Positions 28,001 through 39,252 are shown, counted from the stretch's first letter. The stretch is DNA of 64,000 bases from Hemicentrotus pulcherrimus (GCA_003118195.1 BEXV01000057.1:216933-280932); one strand, 5' to 3'. Numbers and translations: made by a program. The notes: generated by a model from the sequence alone, not told the origin.

Positions 28001-31000
28001 GACCGGTAAGTTTCACTCAATTTTCTTGGACATGTTAATTTTTCAGGTCACCTTTTGTATAATTGGATTATAATTATAGGGGCCTTTGTCTTGTATTTAT
28101 TATCTATATTCTATTTTCTTGTATCTAAACGATTTTATTTCAATTGCTCTTACCCGAGAACAGTTAGTTTTTATTTTTCTGTTTGTGCAAGCTTTGCTGC
28201 ACTCTTTAATTCAAATTGTTTTATTGTTCGGTTACTTCAGTTACCGCCTGTCAATATCAATTACACAAACATACAACTAAATCCCGCAATTTCTTCCCTT
28301 CATCACGATGACATTTTAAACACTCATCATGAAACGCTGAATCTGTCCATGAAACGCTTGAAATCAGTTTTCATCAACTCTCCATGTAATTCTGATTCGG
28401 ATTTAATGGTTTAATTCCAACATCTAATTCAGCTATGAGGGGGCAACACGGCGATCGGGTTTGCTAGTAATTTAATTTAGTTCTGATTGACTGAGAGAGA
28501 CCGTTGTTTCTCGTTAATCGCTTTCAGCGTAGACGGGTTATTATTGCGATCCCGGCTCGCGTATCTACCCAGAATTAGCATTATTTTACGCTGCTTGTAG
28601 GCCTAATGAAGATTTAATGAATATAAAAGGGTCTCGCTCAGCTTTCGGAATATATCGGAAGGATTCGTCGATCGACCATGGCCGAATGCTAGCTGGAGGG
28701 GCAGCGGTTGATGAAGTGGTCAGGGTTATATATTTGTATTTTTACGAGTAGAGGGTAATGACAGTCAAGTCTATTTTAATTCTGGTCTGAATCGACGTAA
28801 TGCCCGGTCAAGATTACGTATCAATTTAATCATTTACATTTTCTGCTGTGTGTTCTGCCTTGTAGATACTCCAAATGTTATTGGTTTTTCTGTGATACTC
28901 TTATGCAGCTTCCTGAGTAATTACATTGCTCTATACTTGAGTCTGCAACTCAACTTATGTGCATCACCATTAATTGTTTGACATGCTTTCATACATTTCT
29001 TTTTATAAATATTATTATGTAAAAAACGACTGAATAATAAAAGAAGTATACATGTGGGTACGCTCCTAAGATATTACTTGTTCAATTCACTCGAAACACG
29101 ATGACATACTATTATCACTCATTGTAAAAATGATTTTAAGTGAACTTTAAAGAAGTCTGTTAGACAGGTAGGCGTACAATATTCAAGATAGACAATTAAA
29201 CATCCAGCCTTCAAGTCAAGAGGCTAACTACATTTTCTTCGAGTATATGTAGCGGTATCTAAAAAGGCTTTTTATATGTCTGTATAGACATAAAATGAGT
29301 ACACCTGGCTTACTCAAACATTTCACAAGCTTTCATAATATAGTGTATCAAGTCTTTCGAAATGCACTTCAAGCTAACATTTCAAACTCCTCATGTGTAA
29401 TGAAAGGAATAGTCGGAGCAAATATGTCGAAGAATTCATGCATGTTTGTCCTGAACTTGAACATGTTTAGTGATCCGCGTTTTCAACGAGAACAACAAGG
29501 GGCGGTCTTGTGGAAATCCTTTTGAATATTTCTACCTCATCAAAATTAATTGGTAACATCCAAGTGATGTTGTAGAGTGTACTTCATACCATGCTAACCC
29601 CGCGCGGTCATCTCCTCCACAAAAACAATGTTGCCTTTTGCCTCTTCATATTTTTATTTTCCGAATCGTCTTGCGGAATTGCAACAAAAGGACTGTTTGA
29701 ATGGGTGCATAATAGAGAAAGAAGTCGGTTTACTCAAGCCGAGAGAGTACGTTTGTAGCTTTTCTCTTTGATCGCCCGATGTTGGTTCTTAGCAGTCGTG
29801 ATCGTTCGACTTCAAACCAGAAAAAAAAAACCCAGTCACTACTAAGTAGCTCGGTGCTATTCCCCCATTAGCGGCTTGTTCCCGTTCTCAATATCTCAAT
29901 GACTGAAGCATTCAGGGAAAAATGGGAATATTTGATTTCTAGTTCATGGATTTTCCAGATCGGGCGTATTTATTTTGTCTTTCATTGTATTCCAATAAAT
30001 TGTGCGTCTGGATGTGCAAAAGTGCATCGCTCGCTCGTAACGGGTGGATGTCAAAAAGTACATCCATCCATGGCCGTACGTAATGACAACCTCAGCCTTA
30101 TCTTGGAGGGAATTAACTATTAACATTGAGACTGAGAAAATGTACTTTTATAATTCATCTCCTACAAACATAATTCAATTCTTGTTTCTGTTTTATTGAT
30201 ATCTTATAACTTGATTAATCTGCTACATTGATGCAAAGATCTGAACATAGAGTACTCGAATTGTCTGATCTTTCGACGGGCTTGTTTTTGGTCTTGTTTT
30301 TGTTATCGATCAGAGATCAATCTGCTCGAGCCATTCAAAATCATATCTTCCAATTTGTTGAGATAAAAGTTCTAATGTAAAGTTTTTTATTCTCTTTCTT
30401 TCAATTTGTTATTAGAAAATAGTTTCAAAATAAAGAATACATGCTCTGTTTTAAGCACTCAAACCCGCGCAGCAAACTTCAAAATCAAACAATGTTTTGA
30501 TATTGAATCACCTACAGAGAATATAGATTATAGAAAGTGAATTTTGTTTGTTTCAATCTTGATTTAGAATTCAAGAGTTGGACCGCGCTCGAAGCAATCC
30601 TGCCAACAAGCTTGCTTCAGCTCTATAAAGATCAGAGTAAATATCCATATTCAAAATGCTTGAAAAATTGAATAAGACTATTAGCACATCTCGGATTGCG
30701 AATTCGAGAAATAAACGCATTTCTTTTTGAAACACACCACTCCTTTTCGCGCAATAAAACCGTTCACTTTCATATCTTGCGCTCATATTTCACCTTAATA
30801 GTCCGTTGTATTACCATGAAAAATAATCAAGTTTCTCGGTGTCCCGGTTGTACTGGCGAGCTTTGAGGTATCTCATTGTTGCCAATTTGGGTAGTCGCTG
30901 AGGAGAATTGAGTTAGGATGAAACCCAAGGAGGTAATTTACATACGATGAGGGAGAGGAAGAGGAAGATATAAGAGGGTAAAGATGATTCCCCATCATTG

Positions 31001-31379
31001 TCTGGAGGGGGGTAAATCCGATACTCCGATTCCTTGCAATATCTGCAAAGTGTTTACACGCTCCGAATGAGGATGTATTATGGTGCAAGCGACTGGAAAG
31101 ACTGATTGAGGAATGTGCTTTAAGTTTATTCGGCGTCTTCGAGCACCAAATCGAGAATTGAGGGAAAAAAATAAATAATGAAAACACATCAGTTGGTTAA
31201 GGAGAGATACAATTATTCCAGCATAAAAACAACCATTCAATAAAATACGTGTTAATTCGGTATGAGGTTAAAACATCAGCGTATTTCGCGTGTCCTGTCA
31301 AATCTGAAAGATTGTCTTCTCTTTGTTGTTGTTGGAGGGGTGGGGTATCAGTGAACGATCAATGCACTAAAATGTTAAC

Positions 31380-31418
<39 letters not shown>

Positions 31419-34400
31419 TTTGTATATCTAGCTATGGAATGGACCTAAACGGAGCGAGAAGAAAAAACGCGACCAGGGAGACCACGTCGACACTGAAAGC
31501 ATGGCTTTATGAGCATCGTAAGAACCCGTACCCAACCAAGGGCGAAAAGATCATGCTTGCCATAATTACCAAGATGACCCTTACACAGGTAAGAAGAATT
31601 GTCGTCATTGCTGTCACCGTAGTTAAATTCATGTTTTGTTCCATTTCGTCAAGTTTTCTCTTAAAAATACATTGTGTTACTTGTGTTTTCAGCGCATCCC
31701 AGTCGTATCTTGATCATCGTTTAGCCATATACTGTGTATCACATACTGACGATGCTTAAACCTTCAGGGGTGAAATATCTGCCCCGGGACGAGTCATCTT
31801 CTCGCATATCTAGCTTCTTCGTAATTGGCATTCCAATCAGATATCGACAAAATAAGTCATGCCTTAGGACACTCCGACACACACTATCATACCATTACAG
31901 TTTTCTATTCTCTCTCTCCCTCTCCTTTGCCTATACCATCTCGCCATCATCAGATACATATTTCATCGCTTGAAACATTGCTTAAATTATCATCAGAAAT
32001 TAGTGCAGTAATTTTGCTGGTGTTTTGTTTGGAGCGGGAGAGAGAGAGAGAGAACATGTAACATTTATGCGGAGTGTTTTCGATTTTTCCCTTGGGAGAA
32101 ATCATGATTTATGAAAGCATATCAACGACATGACAAACAAAATATATTGAGAATACTTTGAGAGGAGAGGGAAGAAAGTGCAAAACAGCAAGTGTGAAAC
32201 ATAAGGCGTAATAGAGAGAAGTGGGAGAGAGAGTTGGGGCCAGTCAACTGATTTAAAAAAGAGTGAAGTCTGTAGACGTGCGTGTTGTATCCGTCCAACT
32301 GATTTAACCTGGGACTGAACTTGTTTTTATTGATTACTCCTAAATTTAATCCGGAATGAGGTAATGAAATGGTTATGGATGGAGGTGTTGAGGCAGTCAA
32401 GGTCGGAATGGATGTCGTACATCTCACCTTTCTGACCGAGCCGAGTGCTCAATTAAGATCGGAATTAAAACTGCCTTGTTCCGAAATCAAACTGATTTGT
32501 TTTTATCCCAACAACGATTAAATGGATGAGATGGAGAAAAAGGTCAAACCTCGCTCATTCCTTTCTGAGAATATCTTTCCCTTTTGGATTATGTCTACGT
32601 GGAACCAGTTACAACGACAACGTGACTAATTATTGTTTGGTGTTACTAGGCAATTACAAATTATTCATGTTTCCTTATCTCTCTCTCTCTCTCTCTCTTA
32701 GGTTTCGACATGGTTCGCTAACGCTCGACGTCGTCTAAAGAAAGAAAACAAGATGACGTGGTCGCCCAGGAATCGATGCGGTGATGGTACCTCCGAAGAC
32801 AAAGACGATTGCGACTCCGTGGGCGATGATGACGACGACGCGCGCGACATCGATGTTGAAGTTGACGGTGACGATTTGGATTCGAAACTCGATGGTGAAT
32901 CGCGGCTGCTGGGGAAGGATATGGATGATGACCACCACCGTGATCATCGGGACGATGAGGATATTAGAATGAGGCTGCACGAGTCTGCCAGACTGGGACT
33001 TGTGATGAGGGACAGTGACGTCATGGCTGATCGCATGGAGTCAGGTGAGAGATCCTTGATGATAATAATTTTTATTTCATTTTACAAATAGAGAAAATTA
33101 TTTAATCATGTCAAAATGAGGGATCAGATTTTTATGATCACACGAAATAAAAATGAAGATCTTTGAAAATAATTGTAAAGACATTTGCACATGGTTGAGT
33201 CTGTCTGCCAAGTCCCATTGAGAATATGCCTAACGAGAACGGTCGTCGAGATGTCTCGATGCCAATTACTGAAGAGACATTGTGATATTTCTGTGACATG
33301 GATGTTCTAGATAGCAAAAAAGAATAGATATAAAAGAAATATATTGTATACGTTGCAGTGTATGGGTATGTTTGGAAGGTACGTTATGAGATTGTGTTTT
33401 CTTTTCTTTTTTTGTAGGTCCTAAGGATTCTGAACACGGCGCACTTAGGGATGATTACCGAAGAAGAAGTGGAGAATTGTTAGCTGAACACCACCGACTG
33501 AGCGGATTGAATGGCCTAGACCCACTACGCCTCAACACATCGCGAGATTCAAACCCCAGAGATAATAGTCCTGATAGTTTACAACTAAGTCGACCGTCCA
33601 GCCCTGTACGAGTATGTGGGTCAGCCTCACCGAGTCACGACCGCGCCACACCCATTCATGATGACGTGAATGACCAGGACAAATCTTCGAACTCTGTCCC
33701 TCAAAACAAGCCTAAGATCTGGTCTTTGGCTAACACGGCGACGTCCTCAACGCCAGAGCGCTCCAGAACTCTGTTTCCTAGCGGACTCAATGGTCGCCAT
33801 CCTGCTATTGCATTCGCAAGCCCCTATGACTCACCTATGTCGAGTCTCAGGCATTGGGTTAATGGACAGTTCCATGGGATTCCTCTTCCACCTGGTTTCC
33901 CCCTCCACCACTCACAGCTCGCCTTGGCCGCTGGTATGGCACACCATCAATTCTCTCACCCACAAGGAACCCAAGGGGCACCCACCAGTGTCGTCAGCAG
34001 TGCTCAAGCACCCCTCTTAGCAACCACACCCCACCACGCCCGCTACACCATGAGCAAAGAGCTTGCTTCGCATCAAAGTGGTATCACCGCCAGCATCCTT
34101 GCTTCAATTCAACATCAGAGAGAAAGTGAGTACCAATCTCTTAGTTTTATTTCATATCATGACATGTCTTTGTGAATTTTCTCTTGTTGATAATTTTGTC
34201 TAATGGCTGGCATCATAAATCCTGCAAAACAATGTTCTTTCTTAGTATTTTAAATAGGGAATTAAACCAGCACTTAAAATGATCTTTACAAAGTGCATCA
34301 GCTATTCTTAAATTTGTCTTAAGAATTTAACATTCTCACAAAGTGGCAGAAGAAGGACATCAAAAATCCCTTTCCGTATTTCGATGAATTTACATTGACC

Positions 34401-36652
34401 AACAGGCAAGCTATCACGTTGCTCAAATTGCAAAATTTGGAAGGAAAGAAAATGCCCCGAAAAAGAAACATCGAGAACGGTGTAAGAGTAGGAGTGTGAG
34501 AGAACTGCAGATGTAAAAAGGCTTGTTTTGTTGTTCAATTTTGGCGGGCATTGCTATATAAGATGTAATCAAATTCGGAAGAGTGACATCTTAGTTTTCG
34601 AAACCCCCAGGCTCAATCTCTCTCCTTTCTCAGCTTTTTTGGTTGTTCTTCTTTTATTTTCTTGACCAAGTAAACCCGACGTGTTGATTATTTCTCACCC
34701 TTTTGGTGAGCATTGGCGGGAGGGAAGAGAGAAAAAAAATGGTTGTTGAGTCGTCACCGTAGTTGTCAGAGTGGTTTTTGTATCTTGATAGGAAGTTGTC
34801 TTGAGTTGTCTAACAGTATTCATGCTTAGCGCAAAATGTCTCGGGTTTCCCCATCGCACTGCCACCTAGCCTGCGGTCGCAGAGAAGGGTTCTGGAATTA
34901 GCAGAATAAATGTTTATCCTCACCTAGTGAATTACATATTAATTTATTCAAATTAGCATTTATCTGCGCAGTAACTGATCATATTATTGTCGAACACAGC
35001 AGATCGGGTGATGAAGGCTGTTTTCACCCTTGCGCATTTTTGATGTCGTAGATTTAATAGTGTGCCTATAATGCTCGCGTTCCTCTCGCACATTGCCTGA
35101 GTCCCTGTAAGAGATACTGTCGGTTTATACAGCAATCGCCTCTAACGCTATCCACTCTTTTACTCAGCGCTTCAAACAACGACCAGTGTCTGCTCTCATT
35201 TTAATTCCATTTTCAGTATCGATGTCCACAGTTACCTAACTTCTTTGTCACTCGAGTGCTGGAATTGAATCATTACGCATATCACCCATGATATTCCGCG
35301 AAGCTTTTTTCTAAACGGCTCGCAAGAGTCTAGTCAACCATGTTTCGGGAGAGCGTTTAAGGTTGTGGTTGTCGGAAAGCGCCCGTGCTCTTTTCCGAGT
35401 AAATTAGCTATGTCAAAAACGCCCTGTTACTTGTTATTGGATCGGACTCGCTCAGGCAACGAAACTAGAGTTTGCCAACAATTAAAGAAAATAAAACAGC
35501 GATTAAGAGAGATCGAATCGCACAATCAGAGGTAAATCTCCCAGGCGAGGAGCGTAAAAGCAGGTTATGTACGCATTTTATCCATTCCGCGCTAAGGGCT
35601 AACTGGCAAAGGAGTGTTCAGATCAAGCACAAATATTGAATAGGTTTAGCTGAAAACGAGAGAGAGAAAGGGAGATAGAGAGAGAGAGAGAGAGAGGGGG
35701 GGATGGGGGATCGAGAGATCAAGCAAACAAGTGTCATCAAAATGTCGAGACAAAATCACGGAATATCTCTCTTCCTCTAATTTCAGAGAGTGTTTTCTTC
35801 TCATAAAATTCCAAGCAATTCCACTGACCTTTTCAACCTAATCACGGCAACATATTCCTACATCCCGATTCACTCTCTCTCAGCCAGCTAAAATGAAAAC
35901 CGCTCGTCAGTGTATGTGTTTGTGCAGTTGTATGACAGCCAAACAAGTGATTCTGTATTTTCCAATATTTCTCTACGATCTTTTTTTATAATTTTGTTTC
36001 ATCAAAACTGATTTTTAACAATCTCTGCATTTTCTTTTACTTTCTTTTGAATCTTCAGGCGAGTCTAGACAACATTCTCCTTCGCATTCAAGTGAAGAAA
36101 TGCCTATGAGAACAGCATTCAAGCCAGTACAAAAAAGGTAAGCACATTTGATCAATAGCTATTTATGTGCATCATGAAGGCTAGGTTGAGAGAATTCATG
36201 AAAACGAAACGTGAACAAATCGAAAGCAATGTATAAGCTATGAGGGTATATTGAAGAAAGAAGAAAAAAAAAGAGTTCAACTCACTAAGATTTTTCCTTT
36301 AGAAATATATTGTCTCATGTCATATCAATTTCTTAAAGTATTTATGAATTACCTAAGATATTATAACCTTTATCTTTTATTCACAACACATTTATATCTT
36401 CGTGTTAGCGTCTAAAAGTCTTGGACATCAACTCAAATATAAGTTTAAAAAACTAATGTATTCTTATGAAATGATATTCAGTCGATAGATATTTCATTTA
36501 ATCTTTTTGCTTCTTCTTTTTGCTTCTCCAGACCTATCCTTGTGAGTGAGAGACCATCTGAGGCGGCTGGTTCGCCCGAGTCCCACCGTGAGCCCCATCG
36601 TGAACCCATTAGGAGACCCATCGGTCTATCAATCGAGAGACTCACTTGTTGA
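18881..36652 (+). CDS. Irx: Iroquois-class homeobox transcription factor, 8 coding exons
   Basis: Spliced CDS: 18881-18928, 20688-20930, 27890-28005, 31432-31588, 32702-33044, 33418-34125, 36059-36137, 36532-36652, giving 604 residues and a TGA stop. Every junction has GT/AG and the phases join in frame. Irx proteins are nuclear DNA-binding factors that pattern ectoderm and nervous system in bilaterians. The N-terminus [12 protein letters not shown] and the TCCESGRP stretch match the Irx family. The TALE homeodomain covers about residues 143-205, with the PYP loop, W192, F193, A194 and N195 (A50 and N51 of the standard numbering). A strongly acidic segment follows (about 218-265). [14 protein letters not shown] (400-413) and [10 protein letters not shown] (446-455) match conserved Irx C-terminal motifs as I recall them from vertebrates. 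Exons 1-6 are secure; exons 7 and 8 rest on splice sites and phase. It could be IrxA or IrxB of sea urchins; I cannot decide between them. Confidence 0.95.
18929..20687 (+). other. Irx intron 1 (1759 bp)
   Basis: GTAAGT donor, TTCCAG acceptor. AT-rich; no repeats or other genes seen. Confidence 0.88.
20688..20930 (+). CDS. Irx: Irx coding exon 2
   Basis: Encodes residues 17-97 in 81 whole codons. The acceptor is a pyrimidine tract plus TTCCAG|TTA and the donor is CTG|GTAAGT. Contains [12 protein letters not shown] (the CCES motif is typical of Irx), a run of five alanines after SSPY, and [16 protein letters not shown], which resembles the vertebrate YGSEASAFYSL segment. The exon is clearly GC-richer than its flanks. 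Two shorter open frames overlapping it on either strand are shadows of this exon. Confidence 0.93.
22508..22798. repeat. CT-rich polypyrimidine tract in intron 2
   Basis: Nearly 300 bp dominated by CT, CCT and CCCT units within the largest Irx intron. Leu/Ser/Pro-rich open frames across it come from the repeat. Confidence 0.9.
24570..24722. repeat. CT-rich polypyrimidine tract in intron 2
   Basis: Second long CT tract of intron 2, with a (CT)10-like core near 24645-24665 and C-runs near 24580-24615. Confidence 0.9.
25049..25088. repeat. (GA)n microsatellite in intron 2
   Basis: About 20 GA units with one AAG interruption. It is of opposite strand sense to the CT tracts just upstream, so the transcript could form a CU/GA duplex here. 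Confidence 0.9.
27890..28005 (+). CDS. Irx: Irx coding exon 3
   Basis: Encodes residues 98-135 plus two bases of Arg136. The acceptor is TATTACAG|AGC and the donor is CG|GTAAGT. The peptide runs [20 protein letters not shown] and then a [14 protein letters not shown] segment, which matches the vertebrate AYYPYEP...YPYDRYG region just before the homeodomain. The split Arg codon at DR|YG appears to be at the same place as the intron before the homeobox exon of vertebrate Irx genes (from memory, not checked). Confidence 0.93.
28430..28730. promoter_or_regulatory. Candidate intronic regulatory element (intron 3)
   Basis: High-complexity, CpG-bearing block within AT-rich intron 3. It holds several homeodomain-type TAAT cores (TAATTTAATTTA, GTTAATCG, CTAATGAAGATTTAATG) and ACGGCGATCGG and GGATTCGTCGATCGACC segments. 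Inferred from composition and motif density only. Confidence 0.3.
31383..31414 (+). repeat. (TC)16 microsatellite acting as polypyrimidine tract of intron 3
   Basis: Pure TC array ending 15 bp before the AG of the homeobox exon 4 acceptor. By position it must serve as, or be part of, the polypyrimidine tract. Confidence 0.92.
31432..31588 (+). CDS. Irx: Irx coding exon 4 (homeodomain helices 1, 2 and loop)
   Basis: Completes Arg136 and encodes residues 137-188. It holds the N-terminal arm [18 protein letters not shown], the TALE loop [10 protein letters not shown] and helix 2 [13 protein letters not shown]. It differs from the vertebrate sequence I remember essentially by Tyr in place of Gln after KAWL. 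The acceptor TATATCTAG follows a (TC)16 microsatellite; the donor is CAG|GTAAGA. The exon ends between homeodomain positions 44 and 45. Confidence 0.97.
32032..32054. repeat. Short (GA)n in intron 4
   Basis: GA array of about 8 units after GAGCGG. Complementary in sense to the (TC)n at the acceptor of the same intron. Confidence 0.8.
32678..32698 (+). repeat. (TC)n microsatellite acting as polypyrimidine tract of intron 4
   Basis: About ten TC units directly abutting the TTAG acceptor of exon 5, so the tract is entirely microsatellite. Confidence 0.92.
32702..33044 (+). CDS. Irx: Irx coding exon 5 (recognition helix and acidic region)
   Basis: Encodes residues 189-302 plus the first base of Gly303. 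It begins with the recognition helix [17 protein letters not shown], including Asn195 (N51) and the Iroquois-typical Ala at position 50, followed by MTWSPRNRC (vertebrates have MTWPPRNKC). Residues 218-254 contain 19 Asp/Glu out of 37, including a DDDDD run. A His/Asp-rich stretch [15 protein letters not shown] follows. The acceptor is preceded by a (TC)n microsatellite; the donor is G|GTGAGA. Confidence 0.96.
33045..33417 (+). other. Irx intron 5 (373 bp)
   Basis: GTGAGA donor, TTTTGTAG acceptor, phase 1. The smallest intron of the gene. Confidence 0.92.
33418..34125 (+). CDS. Irx: Irx coding exon 6 (proline/serine-rich, KIWSLA motif)
   Basis: Longest exon. It completes Gly303, encodes residues 304-538 and gives the first base of Ser539. 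Features: basic patch RRR (317-319), Ser/Pro-rich segment SRPSSPVRV (360-368), KIWSLA (402-407), [10 protein letters not shown] (446-455), then a His/Ala/Pro-rich stretch. The acceptor is TTTTTTTGTAG|GT and the donor A|GTGAGT. The frame stays open past the donor to a TGA at 34173, so intron retention would give a 16-residue alternative tail. Confidence 0.94.
34840..35560. promoter_or_regulatory. Candidate intronic regulatory element (intron 6)
   Basis: About 700 bp free of simple repeats, with higher CpG content than the rest of intron 6 and homeodomain-type cores (ATTAATTTATTC, AAATTAGCATTTA). No function can be read from it; listed because it stands out from its surroundings. Confidence 0.25.
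35659..35706. repeat. (GA)n microsatellite in intron 6
   Basis: Interrupted GA array of about 45 bp ending in GGGGGGGATGGGGG. Confidence 0.88.
36059..36137 (+). CDS. Irx: Irx coding exon 7
   Basis: Completes Ser539 and encodes residues 540-564 plus two bases of Arg565: [20 protein letters not shown], then KPVQK. The acceptor follows a strong T-rich tract and ends ATCTTCAG; the donor is AG|GTAAGC. The phase agrees with both neighbours. The FKPVQKRP segment resembles a C-terminal Irx motif, but I am less sure of this than of exons 1-6. Confidence 0.82.
36138..36531 (+). other. Irx intron 7 (394 bp)
   Basis: GTAAGC donor, TTCTCCAG acceptor, phase 2. AT-rich, nothing else seen. Confidence 0.75.
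36532..36652 (+). CDS. Irx: Irx coding exon 8 (C-terminus and stop)
   Basis: Completes Arg565 and encodes residues 566-604, then TGA at 36650-36652. The acceptor CTTCTCCAG follows a pyrimidine tract. The peptide is rich in Glu, Pro, Arg and His (a [13 protein letters not shown] stretch) and ends in IERLTC. The frame and the acceptor are good, but this tail has no match that I recognise, so the exact C-terminus is less certain than the rest. Confidence 0.75.
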
Positions 36653-37322
36653 TTACTGGACAATAAGACTGGTCAGCAGAACTGACCACTCCTTTGGTTG
36701 CAGACGCCGATTTCATGTGAAACGCCACAGCTACCACAGTGGATGAAGCCAGCTTCTGTCGACGAACTTTCTGTTTCATGTATAAAAAATAGAGTATAAG
36801 AAAGCGACTCCATGACTGAGAGACTTTAAAGCTATCCGCTGGGCGATGAGCTGAACTTTTTTTCTCCCCTCTTCGGATACACGAATTGCAATTTGAGGAA
36901 ACAGGTCAAGTAAGAAGAGGGGATATTGGTGAGAGTGTTTTAATGATTGGAGCGGAGATTCGAACATGTATCTTGGGAGAAGAACATGATGTCGAGAGAA
37001 AGAGATCGAACCTGGCACCCCTACACACCACGGCCTGTCTGCATTTAAACATGAGCAACCAGCTCCTCAACTAATACCCCTCCATGCGAGGCCAACTCCC
37101 AGAGAGAGGGGTAAGACGTGTTAGGGAGATGGTAGACGGGTAGTTGGGCGAGCAGGTGAAAGCTAGAGCCGGATTCCCTCACCTCATCGATACAAACATG
37201 TTTCGGATCATCGCGTGTAGAGACCCCATGAATAAAACAATACCCATCCAATTAAATCAAAGCTCTGTTTCAAACAAACCTACTGCATTTGTAAAAACAG
37301 CAAGAGATTGCGCGCTGTAAGG

Positions 37323-37328
37323 AATAAA
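37323..37328 (+). terminator. Proximal candidate polyadenylation signal
   Basis: AATAAA in GGAATAAATTG, about 0.67 kb after the stop codon. Another copy stands at 37231. Use of either would give a short 3' UTR. Confidence 0.3.
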
Positions 37329-39252
37329 TTGTACACTGGATTTGGGATACAAAAAAGAAAGCCAAGATGGGGTGCTGGATTTCTTACACCTTGCTAAGCG
37401 CTTTAAAAGCTAAAATCTTAAATATTGAGGATTCGCTCGGACCAGGTTCATTCTCAAGTTGATCCCTTGTGAGTATTTATAGCTGTAGTAGATTCGCATG
37501 CAAGGGATCGTCTTGACATCTACATGTAGATCTCCCACAAATACCACATAATCACGTCACTTAACGATGAAACCATGTCTTGAGTTTCAAACTGTCCTTT
37601 AGTTAACCGAGAACTTTCATCGTGGAAATCCGATGTTGATCTTTAGATGGGCATTCGAGTTTAAACGTACTAAAGACAGAGTCAAAGCGGAAATGGTTTC
37701 ACAAAGTGAGTCACAATTTTAGGACATGCGGATACCGGAAAATGTAATACCGTAAACATGTCTACATCTAACAAAGATACAAGCCACCATGAATGTCGTT
37801 TAAATATCTCGACGTCCTGCATTGAAAATTGTCTTATCACGAATATAACGTGGTCAACGCTGAATGAATATTCAAAGAATGAACCAATTTCCCATTATTT
37901 CTTTCGATTACGGGTATTAAACAATGACCATTGTGTTTCCTGTAAATTAACGAATATGTATGGGGATTTGTGAATTAATTTTTAACATCTTAATTTTGTG
38001 GAATATGTGACACACATAAAGAGGGGGAAATGTTATATATGGGATGGACTTGATTCGAAGCTGAGCTATCTTGCAATCTTCTGTATGTTTTCATTTATTA
38101 CTAATCGAATTTATATTGATTGTGATTTTAAATCATGGAATATGATTGACAACAGTATTAACTGGCCAGAATTGAGAATGATTTAACTTGATTTGTAATC
38201 ACTGACCTTTAACAAATTAATTGTGACTTTGGGGACCAAACAATGCATCGTATGCATAAACAAGTTTTGTTGTATGTACGTGGTAAAATAGAATTCGATT
38301 GGTTGTTTCAGTGTTGAAGGTTTACGTATTTGTCAAGTGGTTTAAAGGCCACCAATCATGCGAGCTTTAACGTCACGATATGTGTAATGACCACATTGCA
38401 CTATATTAACAAGACAGCAAATACAAATCCACTGTGATCTTAAGTAAGCCAGTTCGTTTATTTTCTGGTGTGGCATATCTTGTGATAAGCTCTATGTAGA
38501 ATGCCCTTTTGCCGTTCAGTATCCATTCGTCGTAACCTGTTTTATGTGTTGGTAATCTTTTTAAATACATTGTTTGGATTAATACACGTTAAAGAGGAAG
38601 ACAATGTGTTATACTGTACATTTACCAAAGGCATGGCAATTTATTGTGGTAGCCTCAAATTTTCAGAATTTCGCACCGGTATTGCTTTTAAAATAATATT
38701 ATGGCAGTGGGTTATGTTAAGTAGACGTCAGATTTTTGTGTAAAAAACACAGCAATTATTTACAATGATCTCGACGAAGAGAAATTGTTATGTCATTTTA
38801 TAACATTTCTATAAGGCGGGAAATTCATGTCACCCATCCCCAAGCGAGCTGTTCTAACTGACATGTAGTATTAGTGTGCAATTATTTTGTAAAAAGAACA
38901 TGAAAATGATTTTGACGGACTACTTAAAATGTGAGTAGAATTGTCCGTATACTAATAATCATAGTCTATGTTTCAAAGAAAAGTTGAGTTTTTATATAAT
39001 TAATTCTTGTCAATTTGTGGAGAGAAACTTGCGATGTCAATGTGTGATTATCTCTTTTGAATCCCAACGGTCTTGGACAATAGTAGTTTTTATTTTCTTG
39101 TTATTGTTTATATATTATGTACAAATAAAAATATGAAATGATTTAATGTAAGAACTATTGTCAATTAGGTGTCAATACTATTATCATAATTATCATTATT
39201 GTGTATACATTTTCCTCAAGAACTGTACATAAATTTGGAAGTGAACATTTGA

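Larger units (their letters stand above)
28006..31431 (+). other. Irx intron 3 (3426 bp)
   Basis: GTAAGT donor, TATCTAG acceptor behind (TC)16. Contains the candidate element at 28430-28730 and a further repeat-free block near 29600-30100. A 119-codon open frame at 28055-28414 starts right after the donor and has no recognisable content. Confidence 0.88.
31589..32701 (+). other. Irx intron 4 (1113 bp), inside the homeobox
   Basis: GTAAGA donor, CTCTTAG acceptor behind (TC)n. Splits the homeobox between positions 44 and 45. Confidence 0.93.
34126..36058 (+). other. Irx intron 6 (1933 bp)
   Basis: GTGAGT donor, ATCTTCAG acceptor, phase 1. Holds the GA repeat and the candidate element at 34840-35560. 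Confidence 0.82.

Noticed and set aside
32735..32980. 81-codon open frame on the - strand inside exon 5
   Set aside because: Shadow of the acidic Irx exon; GAY codons read backwards give Val/Ile-rich peptide without stops.
36890..37080. tRNA-like B box (GGTTCGATCTC on the - strand near 37000)
   Set aside because: No matching A box or cloverleaf could be found by eye; it lies in the probable Irx 3' UTR.
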